From: JAAXGX01 sp965203565 | Lineage (GTDB): Bacteria; Acidobacteriota; Vicinamibacteria; Vicinamibacterales; UBA8438 | Assembly: GCA_965203565.1 (NCBI GenBank) | Contig: OZ241896.1 | Coordinates: forward strand, 1,054,001-1,118,000 | Length of the DNA: 64,000 nucleotides | Direction of reading: 5' to 3' | Shown: in pieces, positions 27,063 to 36,100 of the stretch | Layout: the number at the start of each line of letters is the position of its first letter | Numbering within the stretch: position 1 is the first letter of the stretch | Position numbers and translations under genes: made by a program | The notes under the pieces: model-generated | Told to the model about the DNA's origin: nothing | Databases searched by the model: none | The model's input: only the letters and a program-made list of their open reading frames with translations

Positions 27063-27896
27063 TCAGTGGCTCATCGCGTAGAGCAGCACGTTGATGCCCA
27101 ACTGGTACCCGTCGGGCGCGAACCGCTCGAAGAACCGCGGGTCCTCGCCCTCGCGCTCCCAGGCGTCCTGAATGTCGGTGTTGTGGGTCATGGCGACCAT
27201 CAGCCGCCCGCTGCGGTCCATGATGCCGCGGAAGTGCGGCTCGGCGCTGTCCCGCCCGCGTTCGGAGGTGGTCGCGCCGCCCGACCAGCGCCAGAAGTGG
27301 ATGTTCGTGATCTGCGGCACCTCCGGGATGCGGAACATCGTCCGGAAGAGCTGGTGGTCGAGCGGCAGGTCGCGGATCGGGTAGTCGGCCGGCGGCAGGA
27401 CCTTGGCGATCTCGCCGGCCCACTGCTCCCACGACCGGGAGCCCCAGAAGTCGTCGACCCACAGGAACCCGCCCTTCAGCAGGTAGTCGCGGAGCCTCGC
27501 CGCCTCGACCGGCCGCAGGCTCATCGTCCCGACGTCGGAGGTCATGATGAACGGGCAGCCGTACAGGGCGTCGTCGACCACCGTGACGACCCAGTGGTTC
27601 GGGTCGCCGACCCGGTCGAGGTCGACGCGCGTGGAGGTCATCTCGGAGACGCGGATCATGAAGTTGATGTCGGCGTACGGGTAGTCGGTCGACCATCCCC
27701 GGCCCGACCGCTCGCGCCGGTTGCTCGTGTACATCAGCCGGCAGAACGAGAACCCCGCGTCGACGTGGCCGGCCGGCCGGAACCGCGGGGGATGCCGGGA
27801 CCGTCCCCAGCCGCCCCACTGGGCGAGCGCCGCCGACGCCGCGGCGGTCGCCGCGAGCAGGACGACCACGACCCGCGCCGCCGCGCCGGACGTCAC
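27063..27896 (-). CDS. Secreted DUF4159-domain protein
   Basis: The 277-residue product has a signal peptide (RVVVVLLAATAAASAALAQ) and then a DUF4159 domain. Markers are FSFCRLMYTSN, YPYADINFMIRVSEMT, FIMTSDVGTMSL, LRDYLLKGGFLWVDDFWGSRSWEQW and the C-terminal YQLGINVLLYAMSH. The fold is thought to be glutamine-amidotransferase-like; activity is unknown. The GTG at 27896 follows GGGAG, and the signal peptide begins right there. In relatives the domain often sits with MoxR and membrane proteins; here it stands alone beside the phosphotriesterase-like gene. Confidence 0.85.
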   Translation of the reverse strand: MTSGAAARVVVVLLAATAAASAALAQWGGWGRSRHPPRFRPAGHVDAGFSFCRLMYTSNRRERSGRGWSTDYPYADINFMIRVSEMTSTRVDLDRVGDPNHWVVTVVDDALYGCPFIMTSDVGTMSLRPVEAARLRDYLLKGGFLWVDDFWGSRSWEQWAGEIAKVLPPADYPIRDLPLDHQLFRTMFRIPEVPQITNIHFWRWSGGATTSERGRDSAEPHFRGIMDRSGRLMVAMTHNTDIQDAWEREGEDPRFFERFAPDGYQLGINVLLYAMSH

Positions 27897-27995
27897 CCGC
27901 TCCCTGCCTTCCCGGCCGCGACGGGGCGGCCCTGCCCATTGTGCCACGTACGCGGCCGGTCCGATCCGCGCATCGGTATAATCGGAGGCCGCACC

Positions 27996-28259
27996 GTGGC
28001 GCACGTCGATCCGGAAGCCCTCGGCGACCACGACCTCGCCCGCGTCTACATCGCCGGGACGCTGGGCGAGGCGAAGCAGGTCGAAGACCTGCTCACCGGC
28101 CACGGAGTCGACTACGTCGTGCAGGTCGAGCCGTACCGCGCCAGCATCCTGCTCGGCCCCCGCAACGGCGCCGCCTTCTACGTGACCGACGGCCAGGCGG
28201 AGTTCTGCCGCGGGCAGCTAGCCGCCGCCGGGTTCCGCCGCGGCCTGCTGGACGACTGA
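27996..28259 (+). CDS. DUF2007-like small protein
   Basis: This 87-residue cytoplasmic protein has the short beta-alpha-beta pattern of DUF2007 ('putative signal transducing protein'): VYIAGTLGEAKQVEDLLTGHGVDYVVQ, then ILLGPRNGAAFYVTDGQAEFCRGQL. The start is a GTG with CGGAGG a few bases before it, and a TATAAT at 27977 lies just upstream. No function is established for the family. Confidence 0.75.
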   Translation: MAHVDPEALGDHDLARVYIAGTLGEAKQVEDLLTGHGVDYVVQVEPYRASILLGPRNGAAFYVTDGQAEFCRGQLAAAGFRRGLLDD

Positions 28260-28314
28260 CGCGCCGCCCCCCACGCGCCGGCCGCCCGGTCAGCGTCAGG
28301 CCGGCGTCGTCCGA

Positions 28315-29346
28315 TCAGCGCCCGCCGGAGACCGCCGCGCCGGCCGGCCGCTCCGCGGCGCGCGCGCCCGCGAGAATCCCGGCCATGCCGTAATGGTTGC
28401 CCTCGTGGCACGCGAACTCGTAGATCGCTTCGTCGGTCCGCGTCAGCGGCAGCCGGACCGTCCACGGCGCCGTCCAGGCGGTCGGGTCGGACAAGGTGAC
28501 CTCGTAGCGGATCGTCTCCGGCGCGACGCGGGTGAACCGCTCCGTCAACTGAAGGTTCCGGTCGGAGCCGAGCACGCCCCCCTTCGACGGGAAGTTCGCG
28601 GTCTCGACCACCAGGGTCTCGCCTTCCCACCGGCCGCGGGAGTCGCCGTGCCACTGCCGGATCCGGCCGGGCAACGGCGGCCGGCCGTCGAGCGGGATGA
28701 TGCGGGCGTCGTGGATCGTCTCCATGACGAGCGCGACGTATCCGGGCGTCTGGAAGATCTGGTGGTAGGCGTAGATCCCCGCGCCCGACGTGCCGCCCAG
28801 CCGGGGCAGGCCGCGCGTCAGGCAGCGCACCCAGGTGGAGAGGTCCTCCGGACCGGCCGGCCGCGCCTCGGCCGCCGCAGCCGCCGCGCGCCGCGCCCGG
28901 GCCGCCGGCGTCAGCGGCGGGATCCGCCCGTCGGGCGGATCGACGATCAGCGCGGTGCGGTGGTCGAACTCCCGCCCGAGCATCGCGAGCGAGTTGCAGG
29001 TCGAACGGGGATTGACGTACCGGTCGACGCCGGCCAGGGCGGCGAGGAACAGGTTGTCGCCGGCGGCGAAGTCGCTGCTTCCGTCGGCGAAGAGGCGGTC
29101 GGCCCGGCGCTGCAGCTCGGCGACCTCGTCGTCGGTCAGCCGCGTCCGGCCGGCGAGCGCCTCCGGCCGCTGCAGCGGCGTCGCGCTCCGGCTGACCCAG
29201 ACCCCCTGCAGGTCGGGCCGGCCGGCGGCGGTTCGTGGCGCCGTCCAGTTCTCCGCGGCGGCCGGGCGCCCCTGTCCCGCCGCCGGAAGCGGCGTCAGCG
29301 ACAGCGCCGCCGCAAGCAGCGGCGCGGCGGGCGATTGCAGGCGCAT
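28315..29346 (-). CDS. Secreted 'PDLQG-W' family protein
   Basis: The 343-residue product starts with a signal peptide (MRLQSPAAPLLAAALSLTPLPAAGQG) followed by a mature protein with APRTAAGRPDLQGVWVS, FDHRTALIVDPPDGRIPPLTP, YHQIFQTPGYVAL, ARIIPLDGRPPLPGRIRQWHGDSRGRWEGETLVVETANF and a C-terminal ACHEGNHYGMAGIL. Two paralogues with the same blocks lie at 42273 and 54529. The family is frequent in Acidobacteriota and has no known function as far as I know; the conserved histidines and CHEGN suggest a binding or catalytic site. An in-frame ATG at 29394 has a closer GGAGG but would put 16 residues before the signal peptide. Confidence 0.8.
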   Translation of the reverse strand: MRLQSPAAPLLAAALSLTPLPAAGQGRPAAAENWTAPRTAAGRPDLQGVWVSRSATPLQRPEALAGRTRLTDDEVAELQRRADRLFADGSSDFAAGDNLFLAALAGVDRYVNPRSTCNSLAMLGREFDHRTALIVDPPDGRIPPLTPAARARRAAAAAAEARPAGPEDLSTWVRCLTRGLPRLGGTSGAGIYAYHQIFQTPGYVALVMETIHDARIIPLDGRPPLPGRIRQWHGDSRGRWEGETLVVETANFPSKGGVLGSDRNLQLTERFTRVAPETIRYEVTLSDPTAWTAPWTVRLPLTRTDEAIYEFACHEGNHYGMAGILAGARAAERPAGAAVSGGR

Positions 29347-29458
29347 GAGGCGTTCCGGTCCGTTCGCCGGGACGGGAAAACCCGGCGCGCTCATGATCCT
29401 CCGGCGGCGCCCGCCCGCGCAAGCGCCGCCTGCGCCGCGGCGGCCGGCCGCCGAGCTG

Positions 29459-29878
29459 CTATCGATCGAGGACCTTCAACGCGCTGCGGACGACGATCTG
29501 GCTGGCGCCGTCGCTGTCCACCAGCATCCCGACCACCTCGTACTCGCCGGCGGGGAACGCCCGCCACGTGAAGCGGTGCTGCGGGTCCGACTCGATGCCG
29601 TTCAGGTCGATCGTGGTGCTGCGGAAATGCGAGCCGGAGTCGGCGTAGACGCGCAGCTCCTCGGTCTTCAGGGTCGGCGTGATCCGGATGCTGATCTCGA
29701 CGTCGCCGGGCGCCTGGACGACCAGCGGCCCGTCGGCGTCCGGCGCGGCGCCGGCGTCCGGGGCCGCGTCCTGGATTTCGGGCGGCGTCGCGCGGGTCGG
29801 CAGCGCCGACGCGGCCAGCGGCTCGGCCGCGAGAAGCATCACGACCACCGAGCAGAGCACAGTCCTGGCCAGTCGCAT
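29459..29878 (-). CDS. Secreted hypothetical protein
   Basis: The 139-residue product has a clear signal peptide (RTVLCSVVVMLLAAEPLAASA) and a short proline/aspartate-rich linker. A small beta-rich domain (VEISIRITPTLKTEELRVYADSGSHF ... EYEVVGMLVDSDG) follows that could be an Ig-like or transthyretin-like fold. GGAGG lies before the ATG. A promoter-like pair is seen upstream. Function unknown. Confidence 0.7.
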   Translation of the reverse strand: MRLARTVLCSVVVMLLAAEPLAASALPTRATPPEIQDAAPDAGAAPDADGPLVVQAPGDVEISIRITPTLKTEELRVYADSGSHFRSTTIDLNGIESDPQHRFTWRAFPAGEYEVVGMLVDSDGASQIVVRSALKVLDR

Positions 29879-29933
29879 GATGCATCCTCCCTTCCCGACG
29901 GCAAAACCGACGCCCGGCTGCCTGCGTGTCCGT

Positions 29934-29962
29934 ATGTTAACTCCAAGTTAAATGCGAGTAAA
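29934..29962 (-). promoter_or_regulatory. Promoter of the secreted protein gene at 29459-29878
   Basis: On the minus strand TTTACT (29962-29957) and TAACAT (29939-29934) are spaced by 17 bases in an unusually A/T-rich patch, about 55 bases before the start codon. Confidence 0.5.
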
Positions 29963-30062
29963 TACCTGTTTGCAAAATTCCGGCGGCGACGCCGGCCGGC
30001 GCGCCGCCACGACCCAAAGCGCGCAGGCAGGGGGGAGGGCGTGCGGGGTAAGATGAGCAGGT

Positions 30063-30139
30063 CGGGGCGTGGCGCAGTCCGGTAGCGCGCCTGCCTTGGG
30101 CGCAGGAGGTCCCGAGTTCGAATCTCGGCGCCCCGACCA
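30063..30139 (+). tRNA. tRNA-Pro (anticodon UGG)
   Basis: This is a complete 77-nt cloverleaf: acceptor CGGGGCG/CGCCCCG with a C1-G72 pair typical of bacterial tRNA-Pro, D arm GCGC/GCGC, anticodon loop CTTGGGC (anticodon TGG), T arm CCGAG-TTCGAAT-CTCGG, encoded CCA. It reads the CCA codon and by wobble other proline codons. Confidence 0.97.
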
Positions 30140-30144
30140 GACGG

Positions 30145-31491
30145 CTACTTCGAGCCGCCCGCCCGGACCGGCGGCGGCTCCCCGGCGGCGCGCCGCTCCG
30201 CCGTCAGCCGCTCGAAGGCCGTCTCGTCCAGATAGGTCATGCCGACCCAGGCGTGCGACATCTCGTCGACGCCGCGCGCGCCGAACAGCACCCACTGATC
30301 CGGATCGGGGTTGATCGGGTTGTCCGCGGTGTTGTCGTACTGCGAGTGGAACAGCAGGACCGTCCCTTTCGGCAGCAGCGGCTGCGCGTGGTCGGCGTAG
30401 ACGTACGCGATCTGCCAGTTGTGGTCGTACCGGTCGACGCTGCTGAGCATCTCGCGACGCCCGTCCGGATAGATCGCCTCCATCGACATCGCCGACCCGC
30501 GCATGTGCATGTGCGGCCGGAAGCTGTGGAGCAGGACCGGCGACTCCATCACGTAGGCATGCTCCAGCGTGAGGTAGCCGTGCGGCGGGATGATCAGGTC
30601 CCGCGCCCGGGGACCGGTGGTGAACGTGCCGTCGATCAGATGCCGGACCTCCCCGGCGGTGACCAGCTCCGGCTCGTACCCCCGCGGATGGAACCAGACG
30701 CCGACCTCGACCACGTCGTCGTCCACCTGCTCCCCCACCGGAAAGTAGTGGAGGCTGAACCGGATCTGCGCCGGTCCCGGCCGGACCAGCTTGCCGACCC
30801 CCTCCGGGAGCAGATCCCACCGCTTGCCGATCCCCATGCCGGCCAGCCGCACGACGAAGTCGTCCTCCGGCTGCTGGAGCCGCGCGTGGCCGTGGTGGAC
30901 CACCCGCATGCCGAGCGGGTACGACGGCTTGAACTCCGCGGCCTTGATCCACCGCGGTTCGGGGATCCCCTCGAACTCCACCACCGGGTTCCACCACTGG
31001 TCCTGCCCGTCGGCGGTCACGGTGTACGGCGCGGACCGGACCACCAGATCGGGCTGGCCCAGCGTGGCGGCCAGCTCCCACTCGGACGCCGGCGGCCATT
31101 CGACCGGCGGCGGCAGGTCGGCCGGGTCGCCCTCCGGCGCGCCCGCATCGACCCACCGGACGATCGCGCCGATCTCGTCGTCGGTCAGGGAAGCGTCGTT
31201 CTTGAACGCCTGGATCCCGACCGTGCGGTCGATGTGCCAGGGCGGCATGATCCGCCGCTCCACCCGGTCGCGGATCTGACGCACCCAGGGCCGGACCTCT
31301 TCGTACGTCACCAGCGCCATCGGCCCGATGCCGGTCTCCTGGTGGCACCGCTGACATGCCCGCTGCAGGATCGGCGCGACGTCGGCGCTGAACGTCGGCG
31401 GGGCGGCGAGGGCCGGACGGGCGAGGACGAGCGCCGCGGCCAGTCCGAACGCCGCGGCCGCGCTCGACGTCGAAGCGGTGACGCGCGGCAT
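30145..31491 (-). CDS. Exported monoheme cytochrome c fused to a PHM-like copper monooxygenase-type domain
   Basis: The 448-residue protein has a signal peptide (residues 1-29), then a cytochrome-c-like part with one heme motif CQRCH and a nearby methionine in RRIMPPWHID (residues about 32-110). From about residue 150 it has a domain resembling the copper type II ascorbate-dependent (PHM-like) fold: RVVHHGHARL, RFSLHYFPVGEQVDDD, LLHSFRPHMHMRGSAM and LFHSQYDNTADNPINPDP, rich in histidines placed for copper. It would act in the periplasm. Upstream in the same direction are a secreted protein (17 bases away) and a coiled-coil protein. The AAGGAG before ATG 31491 supports this start. Confidence 0.8.
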   Translation of the reverse strand: MPRVTASTSSAAAAFGLAAALVLARPALAAPPTFSADVAPILQRACQRCHQETGIGPMALVTYEEVRPWVRQIRDRVERRIMPPWHIDRTVGIQAFKNDASLTDDEIGAIVRWVDAGAPEGDPADLPPPVEWPPASEWELAATLGQPDLVVRSAPYTVTADGQDQWWNPVVEFEGIPEPRWIKAAEFKPSYPLGMRVVHHGHARLQQPEDDFVVRLAGMGIGKRWDLLPEGVGKLVRPGPAQIRFSLHYFPVGEQVDDDVVEVGVWFHPRGYEPELVTAGEVRHLIDGTFTTGPRARDLIIPPHGYLTLEHAYVMESPVLLHSFRPHMHMRGSAMSMEAIYPDGRREMLSSVDRYDHNWQIAYVYADHAQPLLPKGTVLLFHSQYDNTADNPINPDPDQWVLFGARGVDEMSHAWVGMTYLDETAFERLTAERRAAGEPPPVRAGGSK

Positions 31492-31508
31492 CGCCTTCTC
31501 CTTCGTGG

Positions 31509-32432
31509 TCAGTCGGTCACCGTGACGTGCAGGTACCCGTTCGTCCAGCAGCACTGGAACTCGAATTCGCGGGTCGTATTGTACGCCAGCGCGCGGAGCA
31601 CGTACTTGCCCGGCGCGCTGAACGTCGCCTCGGTCGACGCCGGCCCGCCCGCGCCCGGTGCCCGCCACGCCTCCGGGTCGATCGTCACGTGCGGCCGGCT
31701 GAACGTGACCTCCCCGGGCCCCTGGTGCTTGAACCACCGGACGTTGATCGGCCGGGCGTCGCCGCGGAACGGCCGGTCGCGCGTCGTCCAGACGGTCAGC
31801 GGCGCCGGCCGGCCGGCCACCGCGTCGATCGGTCCGCCCCGCACGCCCCAGGGTCCCCTTCCGATCGGCCCGGCCGGATCGAGCGCCAGCAGCGGCGACG
31901 CGGTCGTGTCGCCCGGAAAGATCCAGCCGTGAAGCTGGTACGGGGGGCGCGTCACCCGCCCCGGCACGGAAAAGGTCCGCCCGCGGACGCGCAGCGTCCA
32001 GACCACGTCCTGGTCCCCGACGTCGGCCGGAACGTGGACCGTGAAGACGCCCCAGTGCCGCCGGTCGCCTTCCGGCGCCGGGAGGAAGCGGGTCGGCTGC
32101 CCTCCGTCGAACCGGCTCGGCTCGATGAAGTTGTCCGGCCCGAGCGGTATCTCGATCGCTTCTTCGGTGTTGACGTTGAAATAGCCGAACGACAGCTCGT
32201 ACGAGCCGTCCGGATGCCGGTGCCACCCCTCGAAGATCGGGATGACGGGGCCGCCCGACGGCCGCAGCAACTGCAGGTTGAACTGGGTCTCGCCCGGGCC
32301 GGCCACGCGCCGCTCGGATCGGCGCTGCGCCTCCGACGCGCCAGCGGACGCCCACGCCGCCGACAGCAGCGCCGCGGCGGCGGCCCATGCCGCGCCGCGG
32401 CGGCGGGCGAGCCTCCGTCGAACGAGGCGCAT
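31509..32432 (-). CDS. Secreted hypothetical protein, partner of the cytochrome c/PHM-like gene
   Basis: The 307-residue product begins with an arginine-rich n-region and a hydrophobic signal (GAAWAAAAALLSAAWASAGA). The mature part is beta-rich: GETQFNLQLLRPSGG, PDGSYELSFGYFNVN, HWGVFTVHVPADVGDQDVVWTLR, and a last strand pair AFSAPGKYVLRALAYN-like plus EFQCCWTNGYLHVTV. I do not recognise a named family. The two adjacent cysteines near the end could form a site or a disulfide. It lies 17 bases upstream of the cytochrome c gene and 8 bases downstream of the coiled-coil gene, so one operon is likely. Confidence 0.7.
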   Translation of the reverse strand: MRLVRRRLARRRGAAWAAAAALLSAAWASAGASEAQRRSERRVAGPGETQFNLQLLRPSGGPVIPIFEGWHRHPDGSYELSFGYFNVNTEEAIEIPLGPDNFIEPSRFDGGQPTRFLPAPEGDRRHWGVFTVHVPADVGDQDVVWTLRVRGRTFSVPGRVTRPPYQLHGWIFPGDTTASPLLALDPAGPIGRGPWGVRGGPIDAVAGRPAPLTVWTTRDRPFRGDARPINVRWFKHQGPGEVTFSRPHVTIDPEAWRAPGAGGPASTEATFSAPGKYVLRALAYNTTREFEFQCCWTNGYLHVTVTD

Positions 32433-32440
32433 CAAGGGCT

Positions 32441-32962
32441 TCACATCGCGAGCCGCGAGAGGGCCGCGAACGCACCGATCGCGAGCACGATCCGCCACGT
32501 GAGCGTCGCCTGAACGTTCGCTATCTCGCGCTTCAGATCAGCGACTTCGACAGAGAACCCGGCTTTCAGGTCGGCGACGTCGGTCTTCAACTGGCTGACG
32601 TCGGTCTTCAACTTGTCGATGTCAACCTTCACCGCCGCCATGTCGGTCTGCAGTTCGGCGACGTCGATCTTCAACTGGTGGACGTCGGTCTTCAACTGAT
32701 GGACGTCAGCCTTCAACTGATGGACGTCAGTCTTCACCGTCGCCATGTCGGTCTGCAATTCCGCGACGTCGATCTTCAACTGGTGGACGTCAGCCTTCAT
32801 TGCCGCCATGTCGGTCTGCAATTCGGTGACGTCGGACTTCGGTGCGAAGCGTTCCAGGACGGCGTCGTGCATCGTCGAGACGATCGCCCGGGCGTGGATC
32901 GCGTCAATCCCTGCATCCGTCAGCGTCTCGACCGCGCGCAGTGTGTCGAATCCGATGGTCAC
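32441..32962 (-). CDS. DUF1640-like coiled-coil protein with C-terminal membrane anchor
   Basis: The 173-residue protein has an N-terminal globular part (FDTLRAVETLTDAGIDAIHARAIVSTMHDAV), then about 90 residues of near-perfect heptads built from units such as QLKTDVH, ELQTDMA and QLKIDVA, then a C-terminal transmembrane helix (WRIVLAIGAFAAL). This is the layout of DUF1640/CCDC90 proteins. The heptads are also repeated at DNA level, so length may vary between strains. The start is a GTG at 32962 after GGAGGAGG. Function unknown. Confidence 0.8.
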   Translation of the reverse strand: MTIGFDTLRAVETLTDAGIDAIHARAIVSTMHDAVLERFAPKSDVTELQTDMAAMKADVHQLKIDVAELQTDMATVKTDVHQLKADVHQLKTDVHQLKIDVAELQTDMAAVKVDIDKLKTDVSQLKTDVADLKAGFSVEVADLKREIANVQATLTWRIVLAIGAFAALSRLAM

Positions 32963-33076
32963 GGGCCTCCTCCCGCCCGATGCCGCCGACCTCCGCTCCA
33001 TCGTATCACGCACCTGCATCGGACCCACCGTCAATCATGGGCGATCTATCGCGGACCATGCTCGCAGCGCCGCGCC

Positions 33077-33113
33077 AAAAAGAAAGGGGGATGACGGCAA
33101 GCCGCCATCCCCC
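33077..33113 (-). terminator. Rho-independent terminator of the TonB receptor gene
   Basis: On the minus strand GGGGGATGGCGGC and GCCGTCATCCCCC form a 13-pair stem (one G-U) around TT, followed by TTTCTTTTT. It lies 45 bases after the stop of the receptor gene. Confidence 0.9.
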
Positions 33114-33157
33114 GCTGACCTGCCGGCGGGCCGACGCCCACCGGCGCATCCGCCCGA

Positions 33158-36100
33158 TCAGAAGTCGATCTGGAAGGCGAACTTGCCGAGACGGCCGGGC
33201 ATGATCACCTGCGGCGCCAGCCAGTTCGGGTCGTTGACGGACGCCAGCGACGGCTGCTCCAGCGTCACCGTGTTCGCGTTGAACACGTTGAAGACGTCGA
33301 ACATCGCCCGCAGCCGCGCGCCGCCGCCGAGGTTGACGATCTTCGTGAACCGGATGTCGAACTGGTTGAACCGCTCGCCGTACCACGACCCCGGCTCGAT
33401 CAGGTTCAACTCGACCCCCGCGGGGTACAGGGTCGACGGGCGGCCGAGCGACGTCTCGGTGAATCGGTACAACGCCACGCGCTCCGGCCCCGGCTGGTTC
33501 TGCAGCGTCGCGGCCACCTGGACGTCGTACGGCAGGGTGTACGAGCCGAGCAGCTTGACCTGCGTCAGCCAGTTCTCGCTGCGCTGGCAGTAGTCGATCG
33601 GCGCGGCGTCGTTGCGGCCGAACGTCCGCACCGGAATCGGGTTCGCGTTGATCGCGGTGCTCGCCATCGTCTCCGGCAGGGCCCGCGAGACGTCGCAGTA
33701 GTCGCGCGAAAGCGACCCGGTGCTGACGCCGCCCTGCAGGAGCAGGTTCTCCACGCGCGCGTCGACCGTCACGTCGAACCCTTGCCACGTCTGGCTCTCG
33801 CCGCCGAAGTTGTCGGCGTTCGTCCGCAACTCGTCGGTCGGCCGTACGCTGCCCGGCTCCAGATCGTAGAAGCTCAGCGTCCCGGGGACGTTCCCGGGAA
33901 GGTCCGGATGCGACAGCGCCGGAACGTTCACCGCGCCGGTCACGAAGTCGTCGGGCCCGACCGCACGGTTGTCCAGCGCGCTCAGGTTCACCTGGTTGCG
34001 CCGGAAATATCCGACGTCGAGCGAGACGCCGGCCGTCAGCTCCTGCTGGATGCTGGCGGAGTACTCCCAGTTCGACTGGCGGTTGCTCCACCCGGACGCC
34101 CACTCCGGGTCGTAGAAGCGCGTGACAGTCGGCGCGCCGAACGACAGGTTGGTGTTCGGGCTCAGGAGCTCGCCGTTCGGCGCCGGGTTGGTCGGGTCGC
34201 CCTGCGGCAGGCCGTCGCCGGGGATGCACGCCACGCCGTTCTCCCGGCAACCGGTCAGGCCGTCGTTCCACGACCGGATCTGCTGCCGGTTGCTCAGCGC
34301 CGGATTCAGCCGCTCCGCCCAGTCGGTGGAGTCGCGCGCGCCGTACCGGCTGGCCGAGAACTTGAGGGCGGTCCGGCCGTCGCCCCGCAGGTCGTACGCC
34401 ACGCCCAGCCGCGGCTGGAAGTCTCTCCAGGTCACGGCGACGTCGCCCGGTATCGCGAAGCTCTGCGTCACCCAGTCGTTGGTGGGACGCACTTGGTCGG
34501 GATAGCCCGCCTTGATGTAGTCGAAGCGCAGGCCGGCGTTGACCGTCAGCCGGTCGAGCGTCCACTGCTCCTGCGCGTAGATGCCGAGCGTCGGGCTCGC
34601 GTAGTTCTGCGACGTGGCGCTGCCCCAGTAGTTCACGCGGATCGGGAAACCGTTGAACGTGTTGAGCGACACCCAGTTGGCCGAGCTCTCCTGGCCCACG
34701 GCGATCCGCTGCTGGAGCAGGGTGAAGCCGGCCTTCAGGTTGTGGCTGCCGGTGACGTACGACACGGCGCCGCGGAACGAGTTGATCGTCTTCGGGCTCT
34801 CGCGAACCGTCGGCCCCGACAACCAGCCGGCCATGTTCCGGTACGCCTCGACCGGGGAGAACTCCAGCACGCCCGGCAGATCCGGGACGTACAGCTCGGA
34901 AGGCTTCAACGAGAACTGGATCGGCTGGTGCGAGACGCCCGCCTCGAACAGCAGCCGGTTGGTGTGGGGGCGCACCCAGGCCACCTGGTAGGCGTTGGTC
35001 CGGATGTCGGTGTTGACCGCCGCCTCCGGCGCCACGAAGATCGAGCCGAGCGTCCGCCCCTGCAGGTAGAACGGCTTGTCGGTGGTGCTGTTCGTCCAGT
35101 ACGCCTTGATCTTGTCCTTGGGCGACGCCTGCCACGTGAAGTTGATCGACTGCTCGGTGACGAGCGACTCGTCCGACGTCGGCTTGCTCGTGTCCTCCAC
35201 GAACACCAGCGCCCGCGGATCGACCGCCTCGAACACGCCGGGCGCCTTCAGGTCGGCGCGCTGCGTCGTGTGGGTGGCGAAGAACCAGAGGCGGTCCTCC
35301 ACGATCGGGCCGCCGAACGACGGCGCGATCGTCCAGTTCTCCTCGACTTGCGTTCCCGACTTCAGCCCGCGATCCCTGAGGTCCTGATCGAGGTTGTCGG
35401 CGTGCAGCCCGGGGAACGTGAAGGTGCTGAAGAAGGCGCCGCTGAACGTGTTCCCCCCTTCGCGCGGGATCATGTTGATCGAGACCCCGCCCGTCTCCAC
35501 CTCGGCCGAATTCGCCGAATAGTTGTACGAGATCTCCTCGAAGTTCGTGTCCGGGAAGTACGACATGTTGGCACCCTGCGTGAAGGCGTCGCCCACGTCC
35601 ATCCCATTGACGTTCACCGTCTGGTCAAGCTGCGAGCCGCCGTGGATCGACAGCCGCTGCAAGGTCTGCGACGTCAGGCCGCCGGCGTCCTGGGCGAGGC
35701 TCGTCCCGTACGACTCGGCGCCCACCATCCCCGGCACGAGCAGCCCGTAGCTGGTGAGCGACTTCCCGGTCGGGATGCTGTCGATCACCTCCCGGTCGAT
35801 CACCGCCCGCTGCTCGACGTTCTGGATGTCGACCACCGGGCTGGCGCCTGAAACGGTGATCGTCTCCTCGATGTCGCCGACCGAAAGCTGGATGTCGACC
35901 GTCGCCGTGAAGCCGGTGCTCAGCTCGATCCCCTCGCGCACCACCGTCCCGAACCCGGGCAGGCTGTACGTGATCGAGTACGTGCCGGTCTCGAGGGCGA
36001 CGATGAGGTACTGCCCGGCGCCGTCGGTGACGGCGGTGCGGACCTGCTCGATCAGCGCCGGGCTGCGCGCCTCCACCGTCACGCCGGGCAGCACGCCGCC

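Noticed and set aside
27977..27982. Perfect TATAAT before the DUF2007-like gene
   Set aside because: No acceptable -35 is seen, and transcription from it would start inside the ribosome binding site. Mentioned in that gene's entry but not called as a promoter.
32560..32830. Regularly repeated short sequence that might suggest a CRISPR array
   Set aside because: Units are 21 bases without unique spacers and encode coiled-coil heptads in frame. No CRISPR array or cas gene was seen anywhere in the window.
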